Below are positions 1 to 10,398 of a DNA stretch of 64,000 nt, in pieces. The number at the start of each line of letters is the position of its first letter. The stretch's first letter is position 1. A program made the position numbers and the translations under genes. The notes beneath the pieces are model-generated. The model saw only the letters and a program-made list of their open reading frames with translations, was not told the origin of the DNA and did no database searches. The DNA comes from Daedaleopsis sinensis (taxonomy: Eukaryota; Basidiomycota; Agaricomycetes; Polyporales; Polyporaceae): positions 2,852,001 to 2,916,000 of the forward strand of contig CM066306.1 in assembly GCA_033807695.1 (NCBI GenBank). Direction: 5' to 3'.

Positions 1-63
1 GGGTTCCTCAAGCGCGACTTCAAGTTTGGCGGCAAGCCGACTGCACAGGACACAACCACGACC

Positions 64-910
64 ATGGAGTCCGAGTCTGACGCGAGGCCACTGACGCTTT
101 CGGACATCATCCCGCCGCTCTCTCACACCCCCGCACGCATTCACACAGCTCACTCGTCGAGGAGGACAGCTCCGTTCTCAAGTCGATCATGGCGAAGGCG
201 ACCGAGATCCTGCCGGGAGAGGCCCAGGGCCACACACGCACCAACTCGAACGCCAGCTCGCAGCGTCGTGCCAGAGCAGACGACAGCGCCGGCATCCCAA
301 GGCCGCTCGCGCGCAGAATCTACCCTTGGCTTCACCGGTTCGACTCGTTCGACTCGGTTCAGCGCAGGTTCGAGTTCGGGCCCAACCGTCATCTACCCGG
401 CGCCCGACACCGTTTTCCGCCCCGCGCGCGGACACGCGCATGCACACGACATGTCCGTTTTCAGCATTCCGTGTCTTCGTACGGTGCTGTCGTGCACTCG
501 GGCGCGCCCGACCCGTTCCGGGGTACGCACCCGGCGAGCCCAGCCGCCCGTCGTCCATGGACGATATCTCGACCTCGATGTCCATGTCCGTCGACGACAC
601 GGTCTCGTTCCTGCCCCGCAACCACGTGCGCATACGCAGCGAGCTTCTACTTCCAGACGTCGCACGCAAATGTCAACCCGAACGTGAGGATGATCCACCC
701 GTACTGTCGTGCCAGTGGACACCGCCGCGGGTTGTCTGCGATGTCCGTCGCGTTGACCCTGCCCCCAATCAGCCTGTACAACTGCAGTTTCGCCCACCAG
801 CATCAGCACCGGCGGAACGAGTCGAACGCGAACGTGAGCTCCGTCGCGCTCTCGTGCGCGATGCGCAGCGCGGGCGGCAGACGGGCGGCATAGGCACAGC
901 ACGCGCTTGA
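64..910 (+). pseudogene. decayed gene for a Ser/Arg-rich fungal protein (unknown function)
   Basis: Coherent protein-like stretches on the plus strand jump between frames. The best run is near 640-893 and includes SFYF, VNPNVRMIHPY, SGHRRGLSAMSV, PPISLYN and HRRNESNANVSSV. An earlier run in a different frame (near 555-600) reads SMDDISTSMSMSVDD. Such Ser/Arg/Asn-rich, low-complexity segments resemble disordered regions of fungal regulatory proteins, but I cannot name the gene. The frame changes at about 190, 480 and 640 cannot all be explained by introns with plausible splice sites, so I call it a pseudogene. The window edge cuts off anything upstream. The many long overlapping frames on both strands here reflect high GC content, not further genes. 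Confidence 0.5.
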
Positions 911-1887
911 CTAATGTGAATGCTTCTCCGGGTGTTGCTTTCGCTCGTGGTTGCTCACTCGCTTTGGTCACAGTCCGTGAGCAGTCGATCTTCAACCGCC
1001 CCGCTCCTGCCGGCCGTTCGCGCTCATGCACCTGAACATCGGCTTCGTCTGGTACCAGTGACACACCCCCGCTCTCGGCATCAGACAGCTCTTCGGTCTT
1101 TGGCGCGACCATCCGTAGATTGGTTCGAGAACCTCAGGGTTCTGCTATGGTGGCTCGTCATTAGTACAAAGACTTCCTCAGCTTCGACTCCTGTACGGAC
1201 TCGGAGCCTGCTAAGATGGACTCGAACGCAACCCGGCTGCTTGCGGACAATTCAGCTGCATGCAACTTGCAGCGTATGCACATGTACCGTGTAGTGCGAG
1301 CTTTATATTATTATGCATTGAATTGGGAGCGATTCAACAGGTCCGAGGATATCCTGTCCGACGCTGGGTAGCCAACAGACATGTGGACATGAACTTGGAA
1401 ACATGAGGCGGGAAACGTGAGCGCACCAACGTGACATGCGCGCGAGCCTGGATCGTGCGGTTGGGCTGGGGACGGGCGGAGGGACGGGTACTGCTAGCGT
1501 ATATGCGGGACCGAGTGCGAGTGCGTGGGGAAACGTTACGGGTAAACAACTAAGCAAGATACGACGCCAAGGGTAATGTAGGGGTGCTCGTGTGGGGTGA
1601 TGTCCGCGTCCTAGTCCCGAGGGAGAAAGCGAGGAGGGACACGGTGGAGGACGGGAGAGGAAGAGGAATGCGCGCGACGTGAGGACAGAACAAACGGTCA
1701 ATGGGACTGGAGATGGAGATGGAGATGAAGGTACCTGTGGTATGCATGTCCGATTAAAGAGGGGAAACGTAACTACCGCATGCCTATCAAGGTTCGTATG
1801 TACATCGAGGGGGTCGTGGTCGTTCGTCGTGACAGACACAGAGTCGGGAAATCAGACCCAAACAGGTGTGCCTACCGTACAACACAC
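911..1887. other. intergenic stretch without recognisable gene
   Basis: Nothing in this interval reads as a conserved protein on either strand. The open frames are short, overlapping and compositionally random. The part next to 1888 would be the 3' flank of the chitin synthase fragment. Confidence 0.5.
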
Positions 1888-3394
1888 CTAGTACCCGTAC
1901 CCCTGCTGCGGCGCCGCCGCGCCCGGCGGGAGCGAGAAGTTGCGCGAGTACCGGTTCGCGTTCTGCGGCTGCGGCGCCTGCGACGTCGCCCGTCTCCCCT
2001 GCTGCCGCGACACGCGCCGCACCCCGCTCCCCCCAGGGCTCGGCACGGGCCCGTAGTCCGCGAGCCTCACGCCCCCGCGTCCGCGCTCGAGCTCCGCGCC
2101 CGGGTCGTCGAACCCGGCCGTCTGCGGCGAGTACTGGTGCGGGTTCGCGGTCTCCCCAGGGAACTGCGCGGACACCGTCGACTGGCGGAGCACGCCGCCG
2201 CTGCGCGACACGCGCGCCTCGAAGCTCGCGGGCGAGTCCGCGGCGTAGTCCGAGTCGTGCGGGCTTACGAGCCGCTGCTGCGAGCCGATGTCCGAGTTGT
2301 ACCCGTCCTCGCTCGAGCGCGAGAGCGTGACGGTGGACACCGAGGGCGTCGGGAGCGCGGCGGAGGGGCGGCTCACGGACAGCGGCGCGGGGAACATGAG
2401 CACCTGGTTGCTGTCATGCCGTGGCCGCTGGCTGCTGTTGTACGACGACTCGTACGTGCTCTGGTCGAACTGCGGGGGCGCGGGGTAGTCGGTCGTGGAG
2501 ATCAGCGAGTACCTGTGGGCGAACGGGCCGTCAGTAACGAGTAACGGCGGTGAGCGACATCGACATCGACACCGTACCTCTTTGGGGAACCAGACTTGGC
2601 GTAGTAAGCGGCAGAGTCCCGGGACTGCGTGCCGCTCTTCCAGCGCCGCTCGCGCTCGAACTCGGCCCAGCGCTTCATGACGATGTGCGACGAGTCGAAC
2701 TCGCCCTCCTTGTCGCCGTGGTTGCCGTCCGCGCGCTCGCCCGCGACCTGCCGCGTCTGGCCCCACGAGAAGTCGTCGAAGTGCCAGAACGAGTACGAGG
2801 GCAGGATGCCGTTCCAGACGAGCAGCGACAGCAGGTAGACGAGCATCCACCCGACGTACGCGACCTTGCGCGAGGTGATGACGATGAGCAGCCCGGGCAG
2901 GCCGAGCACGATCGCGAGCAGGATGAGCGGGATCGTCGTGTCCGCGCCCCCGGGGATGATGGACGAGATGATGAGATAGACCGTGAACGAGATGGCCGCG
3001 GGGAGGACGAGGGTGCCCGCGAGCTCCATGCCGACGACGAACTGCATCGAGAAGCAGAACGTACCGCACAGGTCGCGGACGAGGAGCAGCTCGGCCAGGT
3101 TGTGAATCGTCGAGTTGATCCACCGCCGACGCTGCGAGAGCAGGACCCTGAACGTGTCCGGGACGACGGTCTTGCACACGGCCTGCGGGCAGAAGACGTT
3201 TTTGCGCTTCGGGAACGTCTTCAGCATAAGCGTGGTGAGGTACCGATCCTCGCCGAGCAGCAGCAGGTTCTTCTTGTGCAGCGTGTCCACGACGTTCTCC
3301 GAGTAGTGCTCCACGACGTCTGGGTTCGCGAGCACAGGGACCCAGTATCCGGAGTCGCCCTTGGGCGCCTTGATGCAGTACATGCTGAAACACC
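1888..3394 (-). pseudogene. class IV chitin synthase, 3' fragment (5' truncated)
   Basis: This encodes the C-terminal part of a membrane-bound UDP-GlcNAc-dependent chitin synthase. Reading the minus strand, the first exon (3394-2578) carries [49 protein letters not shown], the catalytic QRRRW motif in [16 protein letters not shown], several membrane segments, and [12 protein letters not shown]. Together these match the class IV (yeast Chs3-like) family. A 65-bp intron (2513-2577, GTACGG...CACAG) joins [12 protein letters not shown] to a 208-residue Ser/Pro-rich tail ending in GYGY at a TAG (1888-1890). The exon begins directly after a possible acceptor AG (3395-3396), but no upstream exon with the rest of the catalytic domain is present within the next kilobase, so about half or more of the protein is missing. 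The retained part (479 codons) has no internal stop, so truncation may be fairly recent. Confidence 0.88.
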
Positions 3395-3789
3395 CTAGCG
3401 ATAGGGCTCTGGGCGCGGACGAGAGACGGGAGAAGCGAAGGACTGTCGTTCGGTCAGGACTGCCACATTGACGCGCACCCTGCCGCGACAACAGTACGGC
3501 GGTGCGCACATTGACGTGCTGGTCTCCTTCTCGATCATTGTGTGGCGGATGAACCTGTGAGTCTTCGCGGTCTCCTTCCGTGGATGGGCAGACACGAGCA
3601 TCTGATTCTTGCCTGCCTGGTCGAGCACATTCTCGGCGTAACAACTTGGTACGCCGAATCGGGCTGAATGCCATACCTTCGAGGATGTGAGTAAACGTAG
3701 ACGGGGACATACTGGTTGTAATATGAAAAAAGAAGAAAGAGAGATAGCAAGACCATGAGGTAGAATTGGGTCCGAGGAGGAGCATAACC
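3395..3789. other. spacer between two truncated genes
   Basis: Minus-strand open frames exist here, but their translation matches nothing in the missing part of the chitin synthase or in importin beta. I see no clear coding sequence. Confidence 0.4.
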
Positions 3790-4826
3790 TTACGCCGTAG
3801 CGCGCTTGACCATCTAGAATTGAGAGCAGTCAACGACGTGCCATTGAGAGCGACAAGAGACGTGTACGCACCTCCCGAGCCCACTTGAGCGGCCTCTTGG
3901 TCTCTGGTGATACACGACTCTTTATGCGAAGCTCGTTCGCGAACCACTCTGCGAGCAAGAACCGCTTGATCTGAACGCATCCGCAAGGTCACCGACCAAG
4001 CCAACAGCGGATTTGATCGTGCTCTCCGTCTTCTCCGAGTCGACCAAACACCGTTGAACGAGCTCGAGGATGGCGGGAACATGCGGCAGCAGGAGTTCGA
4101 CCTTGGGTGTGTTCTTGAACCCAGAGAGGATGCCCATGTACGCCTCGAGAATACCCTCGCGCAAAAAACCAACGTACTCGACGAGATCGATATCAAGCTG
4201 TGTGGAACGGAGTAAGTATAGCACAGTTATAGAAGACTAGAAAACTCACCGGGTTAGGCTGTACGGAACTAGCTTGCCTGAGCACGCCCATCGTTGCCTG
4301 GAGGTACGGCTCGAAGGCGGGCCCGATCGCCATCGCAAGATCACCGAAACAAGACAAGATGGGAATCTTGACGTTGCGGTTGAGCACATCGCTCTGGAGG
4401 TTCTCAAGAAGTACGCCCATGAAGGCGCTCGAGTACTGCGCTGTTTGGTCGCCTAGTGCACGAGATATGTCACCGATGATGCCGGCCGCAACAGTGCACA
4501 ATTGAGTGTCCTGGTGCGCCTTGAGCGCGGGATAGAGATGAGGAGGGAAGGCGTTGATGTATGGCGCAAAACGCTGTTCCAAAGCAGCGGAAAGGGCGCC
4601 GACGACGAGGAACATATCCTCCACCAGCGTGGAGGTTTTGCCCGCCGCGTTGATGAGCTGAAGAAGGAGCGTCATGATACGGTCTTCCAATGGGTGAATA
4701 CCTTCGCCGAGCTTCCGAATAACACTCTGAAAGCAGACAGGTCAGGACACGGTCAGAGGGAGGTGACAGCCAACAGCAACATACCGTGATCACACCACAG
4801 AAGTTGGTCATGAGATCATTCCAGTT
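3790..4826 (-). pseudogene. KAP95: importin subunit beta-1 (karyopherin), C-terminal half, cut by the Helitron
   Basis: This is the HEAT-repeat nuclear import receptor. Four minus-strand exons fit: 4826-4785 (NWNDLMTNFCGVIT), 4726-4250 (SVIRKLGEG ... EDRIMTLLLQL ... GDISRALGDQ ... CFGDLAMAIGPAFEPYL ... QPNP), 4197-3872 ([20 protein letters not shown] ... [15 protein letters not shown] ... GDLADAF) and 3813-3790 (MVKRATA, TAA stop). Intron boundaries are GT...AG of 52-58 bp. Near 3970 one frameshift separates GDLADAF from [16 protein letters not shown], the normal continuation; exons 3 and 4 add up to 350 nt, one short of a whole number of codons. The first exon ends at 4826 exactly where the mobile element begins, and the preceding residues (NQIVGVDDRNN) lie 24.5 kb away at 29294 onward. 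The gene is therefore interrupted and also frameshifted. Confidence 0.9.
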
Positions 4827-4840
4827 ACGATTGATGAGGA
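4827..4840 (+). repeat. left terminal inverted repeat of the Helitron
   Basis: The 14-bp sequence ACGATTGATGAGGA starts directly after the importin exon sequence CCAGTT. It is the exact reverse complement of 29248-29261. Confidence 0.88.
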
Positions 4841-5238
4841 ACGAAGAAATCGTCCTTTATGGTCGAGATTCGGCCCAGCGCTTGTCACGATACTTCGTGT
4901 ACGTGGGAAAATGTTTCAAACACCGCTTACTTTTTGCTTAAGGTTACATAAGCACAGGTAAGTAATTTACTTACTGTTCGAACCCTAGCCTAGGGTTAGG
5001 GTCCCACTCTAGGGCTACACGAGCGCCCATCCCACATATACTTTGCACAGCCGCTGTACTTACCATTAGCATAATTGAAACTAATCTCATATACAATTCC
5101 AACAGATATCAAGTCTAAGGCACTCAGTCTACATAGGCATTGCGCAGCTGCAGTACTTAGCATCAATACAGTTGGGACTAATCTAATATACAAGTCCAAT
5201 AGACAGATAGATACACTTAGTAGCTATATAAAAAATTG
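4841..5238. other. Helitron left subterminal region
   Basis: This part holds no gene. A block containing CCTAGCCTAGGGTTAGGG (about 4985-5002) includes one and a half TTAGGG-like units next to a small palindrome. After it, about 5037-5130 and 5133-5225 look like two diverged tandem copies of an AT-rich segment; shared words include ACTAATCT and ATATACAA. The 3' end of cargo gene 1 follows at 5239. Confidence 0.45.
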
Positions 5239-7926
5239 CTACACAAGTAAGAAAGATTCACTTGCACGTCTGAGGTCCTTTGCTACATGATTTGCAGCCC
5301 GATACATAGTCAACATTGATCTCCATTTGCCAGCATTCACCATCCCTGCACGTCCAGCCCGAATGTCCCTCAATCTGCGTTGAAACCATGCCTCATTCCA
5401 AGGCGACCAGATCCCGGTGTCCATACCAGAGCCTATCCAATGAGACTGCTTTGGCCACCATGACGTATCCTCTGTCTGGTCTCCTTGCTCTGTATACCAT
5501 TTAGTATTAAAATATATGGAATGATGCTACTCAGGCTGCATACCTGTGTAGAGCTTACAGAGACCGCTGAAGACATTCTCAGCGTCTGTGTCCAGGCTGT
5601 CGTCCATGTAGAACATGTCTGGCTGTACACGGACGAACGCTGCATGGTGCTCATCTGCATCAGACGGCCCAGAGAGGACGCTTTGCAGCATTCTCTCTCG
5701 CAGATCTTCGCCCCCATAGCCGATCACCTCCATTGCAATCCGCCAGATTATACCCCCGGCCATGAGAACAGCACGTATATGGTGCCGTTGGAGCAGCCGG
5801 AGCACCCTGAGCTCGTAGCTCTCGTAGTCTGCAGGGGTGTGTCTGTAGCTCTGGCGACGGAAGATGAACGGGGAGATATAGCCAAAGAGGGTGACGGCAT
5901 AAGACGGTTCACCGGAGGACACCGAGAGCCTGAGGGTATGAAATGGGAGGCCTGCGGCCACCAGAGCAGTCGCGGCATCTGCACTGGTCGCTATGGTGAC
6001 TCTGCGAAGCAGGTATAGTACGACCCGGGCATCAGCGGCCAGAATCCAGCCGAGATCATGAGGGTCGGCCTTGAACTGCACGAAGAACAGCGCTGTTCTC
6101 GCACGTTCAGTGACTGGAGCTGCTGTGATTCGTCCGACTCGCTCCTGTAGCCCTGGCTGGTTGAGCAGGTAACCCGCCGAGCGGCTGTCTAGATCCCAAC
6201 AGTGCTGTACTCCCTCGCGACCGAGCTGCCCATTCAGAACTGCCCAGATGAACCCAGCGTAGGTTTTCCGTGCGACCCTGTCTGTAACCCGAGGGTCATC
6301 TGGCTCCAGCCCGAGGACCTTATGAACATGGGGGAGATACTCCTTGCAGTCGGCGTCCAGCAGAGCATGTGAGGGGACGAGGCCGTAGTACTCCTCGATG
6401 AACGACTCAGAGACGTGCACCAACGTCGACGATCCAGAATGCGGCAGCTGAGGATGGAAAAGGAAGGGGAGAGCATCAGACATCATGTCTGCAAGATTGA
6501 CAGGCTGCCAGTTAAAGTCCTGGAGGTTCTCGACAGCGTTGGCGTGCATGGGAGCTGTATCTGTCTGGTCTTGAGCGCCGAGATCCCATTCGTCAAAGTA
6601 CCAGTTGTAGAACCGGTGAGCGGTGCCGTGAGTGCTCCAGAGGCCAGGGACTGCGCTGCTGTCTACGCGCACCCGGATGTCGAGGTCGGCCCAATCCGGA
6701 CGGATGTCCTGGTCGACATCGCTTGCTTTGAGCCACACGTGGACGGGCACCCATGGTGGAGGCAAATCCCCGCTTGCAGCTACTTGCTCCCGTCTGAGAC
6801 GACGCGCTCGCTGACCTTCAGACTCGTTCGCCATAGCAGCCTGTGCACGGGCACGCATACGCGTCACAAAATGCGCGCCGCTCTCTCCAGGCTGCTGGAA
6901 AGGGCCCGCAGGTTTCCGTAAGCCAATCCCTGCCTTGAAAGGGTGCATTCGGGAGACGTTGTTGTGCCACAGAAGGTAATGATGCCGAGCATGGGGGAGG
7001 GGAGGATTCACAGCGGCGTTCGCACCATCTCGTCCAATTGGACTAAATTCGGCCATGAAGGGATACTGGGCACACACGTTGTCGACATTAGCTTTTTTGT
7101 GGCCCCATCGTACAAAGACTGGCACTTTTGCTCTGCGGAGGGCAGTGATGTGGTGGAGGGCACCGTATTCCAAGGGATCGATGACTGTACCGACGCGAAG
7201 CGAGTGGGCAAACTGTGATATGACGGAGGATTGGATCGCATCTATCCATGATGGGTGCACGTTCAACTTCGCGAGGTGCTGGATCCATCCGTACGGACTA
7301 GGGTCCCTGCTCCATAGCGCGATCGCGAGAGTGCAGCGGGCAGCGAGAAAAGCGAAGGCGTCCCGGGATCGAAGAATTGCAGCTTTCGCGGCGTTACGCG
7401 TGCCGTGAAATTTGAGGTAGCCAAATTGCTCAGGGTCCGGCCAGTGCGACCAGTGCACCATGTTTCCCCATTCAGTGTTTGGGTTGGCAAACAGCAGTAG
7501 CTCGTCTGCAATCTTCCCTAATGCTTGCTCGAGCCTTCTCCATGATTTGCGCACACCTAGAGAGAGTCCCCACTCCAAGCGCGCATACTCGACTGGCTCC
7601 AAGGCACTTGAATTGAGGGCGAGGAAAGAGAGCAGGCAGTCGTTCGCTGTGTTAACTCTGAGAAGATACGGAGCCTCTGGTACTTGATGCACGGAGTATT
7701 GAGGCTGCAGCTGGTTGCGCAGGGTTGCCATATTTATCGGGTTTCTCTCAACCCTGGTTGGCAGATATATACGATCTGGGACGTTCACGACGGTGTAGAC
7801 GGCTTTCTCGGCGTCACTGAACGTGTACACGCGCTCTCGCCTAACCTTATGTTATAAAACAGTCATTAAACAATACACAAAGTCTTACCATTGCTCAGTC
7901 GATGGGTTAACTGACTCTGCAGCCAT
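5239..7926 (-). CDS. Helitron cargo gene 1: agaricomycete protein of unknown function (861 aa)
   Basis: Three exons give one open frame: 7926-7889 (ATG, MAAESVNPSTEQW), 7840-5544 and 5489-5239 (TAG). Introns are 48 and 54 bp with GTAAGA...TTAG and GTATGC...ACAG, and the exon lengths sum to 862 codons exactly. I do not recognise a domain of known function. Visible features are LLFANPNTEWGNMVHWSHW near the N-terminus, a basic RARRLRREQ segment near the middle, an acidic C-terminal part, and a Trp-rich end (SWWPKQSHW, IWSPWNEAWF). From memory, similar proteins occur as multicopy hypotheticals in agaricomycetes, but I cannot verify this. The intact frame over 2.6 kb argues for recent selection or recent arrival. 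Confidence 0.8.
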
Positions 7927-8440
7927 TACAATTTAATGCAGAATTGATCTATTGAAATGGTGGTAAGATCAATCTAATCATCGAATACGAGTCTCTAAGA
8001 CCCTCACAAGAAGGGCCGGACGTTTGTTCAAAGCACCTAAGTCGTTCAAGTTATGTTTCGGTTGTTCAAAACGAACTTACTTTGTTACTTACCCAAGAAT
8101 GTGTTTGTTCAACTGTGTAGCCTTGCAGATTACTTACCGAGGTCTCGGCGTGTTCAAAGATCTAGCGTGCCGGGTCGATAACGTAGCAATCGATACTGTG
8201 GGGTCCTTACCTTGCAGTGTTCAAGGTTCAAGGCCTAGACCTACTAGTTAGTTATAAAACTATCGCATTTTGCCACAAGCTATGTATCTACAACACTACA
8301 CTAGGTACCCACTTACCGGTTGGATGTTTACCAAACAAACGTCGCCCAAGGACAGCCTGGCAGACAGACGGAATAGAAAGCGGGCCGAGATTTCAAGTCG
8401 GATGGGTACAGCGTGAGGGTAGATAGCTATACCCGCGTTC
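7927..8440. other. intergenic, upstream of cargo gene 1
   Basis: This is AT-rich compared with the neighbouring block and probably contains the 5' flank of the leftward cargo gene 1. No coding signal is seen. Confidence 0.4.
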
Positions 8441-8844
8441 TATGGCTGTTTATACACACCGTAGAGCGCGAGTATGCAGTCAAGGAGTGGTCGAACCGGG
8501 GCGGTGGTCGAAACGGTGGCGGTGGCAGCGAGGACGGGGACGGCGGCGGCGAGGACGGGGATGGCGGCGGCGAGGACGGGGACGGCGGCGGCGAGGACGG
8601 GGACGGCGGCGGCGAGGACGATGGTGGCGGCGAGGGAGAAGCTCGGGTTGTGAGCCGGGGCAGCCGTCGAGGCAGGGGCAGGGGCAGAGTCGGATACGAG
8701 GTGGTAAGGACGGCGGGGATGGCAAGGATGGTGGCGGCGGCGAGGACGGCGGCGAGGACGGCGGCAAGGACGGCGGCGGCGGCGGCGAGGACGATGGCGG
8801 CGACGATGGCGACGATGTCGAGGAGGGGGAGGGATCAACACTCA

Positions 8845-8956
8845 GGCCGTTTAACGCACCCGAGGCTGAGGGAGGAGGAGGTGGTGGTGGTAGAAGAAGA
8901 AGAGAGGCGGCTGACTTAGTCGCTGAAGTCCAGCCAGCCACATGGCTGCCACGTGC
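8845..8956 (+). repeat. left arm of perfect inverted repeat
   Basis: This begins GGCCGTTTAACGCACC and ends CATGGCTGCCACGTGC. It pairs base for base with the right arm at 9049-9160. Confidence 0.85.
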
Positions 8957-9048
8957 GGCCCACATGGCTGTGGCTGTGCAGGCCCGAGTCTCCGAGCACG
9001 TGCCCAGTCCGAGCTCCCCGAGCTCCCCGAGCGCCCCGAGCTCCCCGA

Positions 9049-9160
9049 GCACGTGGCAGCCATGTGGCTGGCTGGACTTCAGCGACTAAGTCAGCCGCCT
9101 CTCTTCTTCTTCTACCACCACCACCTCCTCCTCCCTCAGCCTCGGGTGCGTTAAACGGCC
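9049..9160 (-). repeat. right arm of perfect inverted repeat
   Basis: This begins GCACGTGGCAGCCATG and ends GTTAAACGGCC, the inverse of 8845-8956. The single-stranded form would fold into a very stable hairpin. Confidence 0.85.
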
Positions 9161-9560
9161 CGAGCATCGACTCCTCCTCCTCCTCGCCATCGTCCTCGCT
9201 GCCGTCGTCGTCCTCCCCGTCGCCATCGTCGCCGTCGCCATCGTCGCCGCCGCCATCGTCGTCGCCGCCATCGTCGTCGTCCTCGCCATTGTCCTCGTCG
9301 CCGCCGCCTCGTCGTCGCCGCCGTCCTCGTCCTTTCGCCCATCCTTGTCCTTGCCACCGTCCTCCTCGCTGGCCTCGTCCTCGTCCTCGCCACCGTCCTC
9401 ATCCTCGCCACTGTCCTCCTCGCTGCCGCCGCCATCCTTGTCTCCGACTCTGCCCCTGACCCGATCGCCGACCTGGTCCACAACCCAAGCTCTGCCTTTG
9501 CTGCTACCATCGACCTCGCCGCCACCATCGTCCTCGCCGCGACTCCGCACCCAACATCCT

Positions 9561-10398
9561 GTTCCGTCCCGACGGCTTCAACCCGGAGCGCTGTTGATTA
9601 AGGACGTGGGAGCACGGTAAGGTCAGAACGGTACAAGCAGGTAAGTTTCTTGTTTGTTACTATCTCTCCGGCCTCTCCGCAAGTCTCGCCCCCCGTTCTC
9701 GCCCCCCGTTCTGCTGTCCCCTGTCCCTCTGCAAGTGTCGCCCACTTCCCCGGTCTCTCCGCAAGTATCGTTCCCCGGCAACACCCAAGTATGGGCTGCT
9801 GTGCAGATGCTGTTCATGGACCGCGGTATGTTGGGTCTGTGAATGATAACTGCACAGCAGCTGATACATGTTCAAGTCTGTTGCTGTGAGTATGCCCAAG
9901 CAGAGGGTGTTCGTGTAGAATACTATGTACACTATGACCTGATATGTTCAATTTATGCAACTGGATCTGAATACAGCAGCTTATACGACACCAAGAGCTC
10001 TCTACGACTGCTAGAAGGTAGGCTGTATATTCAATACCAGCTTCACTAGGTAGTAGTCGCAGTATAGATAAGCAAGATAGTAAGTACAGGGTCCCGACCC
10101 CGTGACGTCCACACCGGATATCGTCGATGCCAAAGTCTGTCGACGAAATCAGGGGTGGACTTCGATCACCTGACTATCTGCCTAGCCAATCATGCCTTAC
10201 AGACAAAAAACAAGTACCTGTTCGACATTGGACTAGTGAGACAGCTTTCCCACTGCTGACATAGTCTTGTTTCAGCAACCGCCCGACATTGATAAGACTT
10301 TGATATAGGTAACTTTGCAGCAGACGCCTTTCTTGGCCCCTCCTCCACCTCTTACTTGCCCTGCTACTGCTTCCCCAGCATTTCCTGTATCCTGAACT
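9561..10398. promoter_or_regulatory. 5' flank of cargo gene 2
   Basis: No coding sequence is seen. The segment contains repeated TCTCCGCAAGT/TCTGCAAGT words near 9675-9770 and a C/T-rich stretch at about 10329-10378 just before the ATG at 10399. Pyrimidine-rich tracts of this kind are common in fungal core promoters, so this is the likely promoter; that is inference. Confidence 0.35.

Larger units (their letters stand above)
8480..9560. repeat. GC-rich imperfect inverted duplication with a perfect 112-bp core
   Basis: Left half: GAGGACGGGGACGGCGGCGG-type repeats (period about 24 bp at 8530-8630), then a linker, then GGC/GAC-rich sequence. The right half is the diverged reverse complement, with CGTCCTCGCC-type repeats. 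Shared linker words include GGCAGAGTCGGA on the left and their complement on the right. The innermost arms, 8845-8956 and 9049-9160, appear identical over 112 bp in inverse orientation and enclose a 92-bp spacer. Long open frames run through both halves on both strands, but they encode only Gly/Asp/Ala/Arg runs and differ between the two copies, so I do not call a gene. Confidence 0.8.

Noticed and set aside
64..1112. Several overlapping open frames of 160-240 codons on both strands.
   Set aside because: They arise from high GC content. Only the frame-hopping plus-strand reading has protein-like blocks, and I list that as a pseudogene.
4985..5002. A possible chromosome end (TTAGGG).
   Set aside because: There are only one to two units, inside a mobile element with sequence on both sides.
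8413..9550. Long open frames encoding Gly/Asp or Ser/Pro repeats.
   Set aside because: They are open on several frames and both strands because of GGC/GAC triplet repeats, and the two inverted copies do not conserve any one frame.
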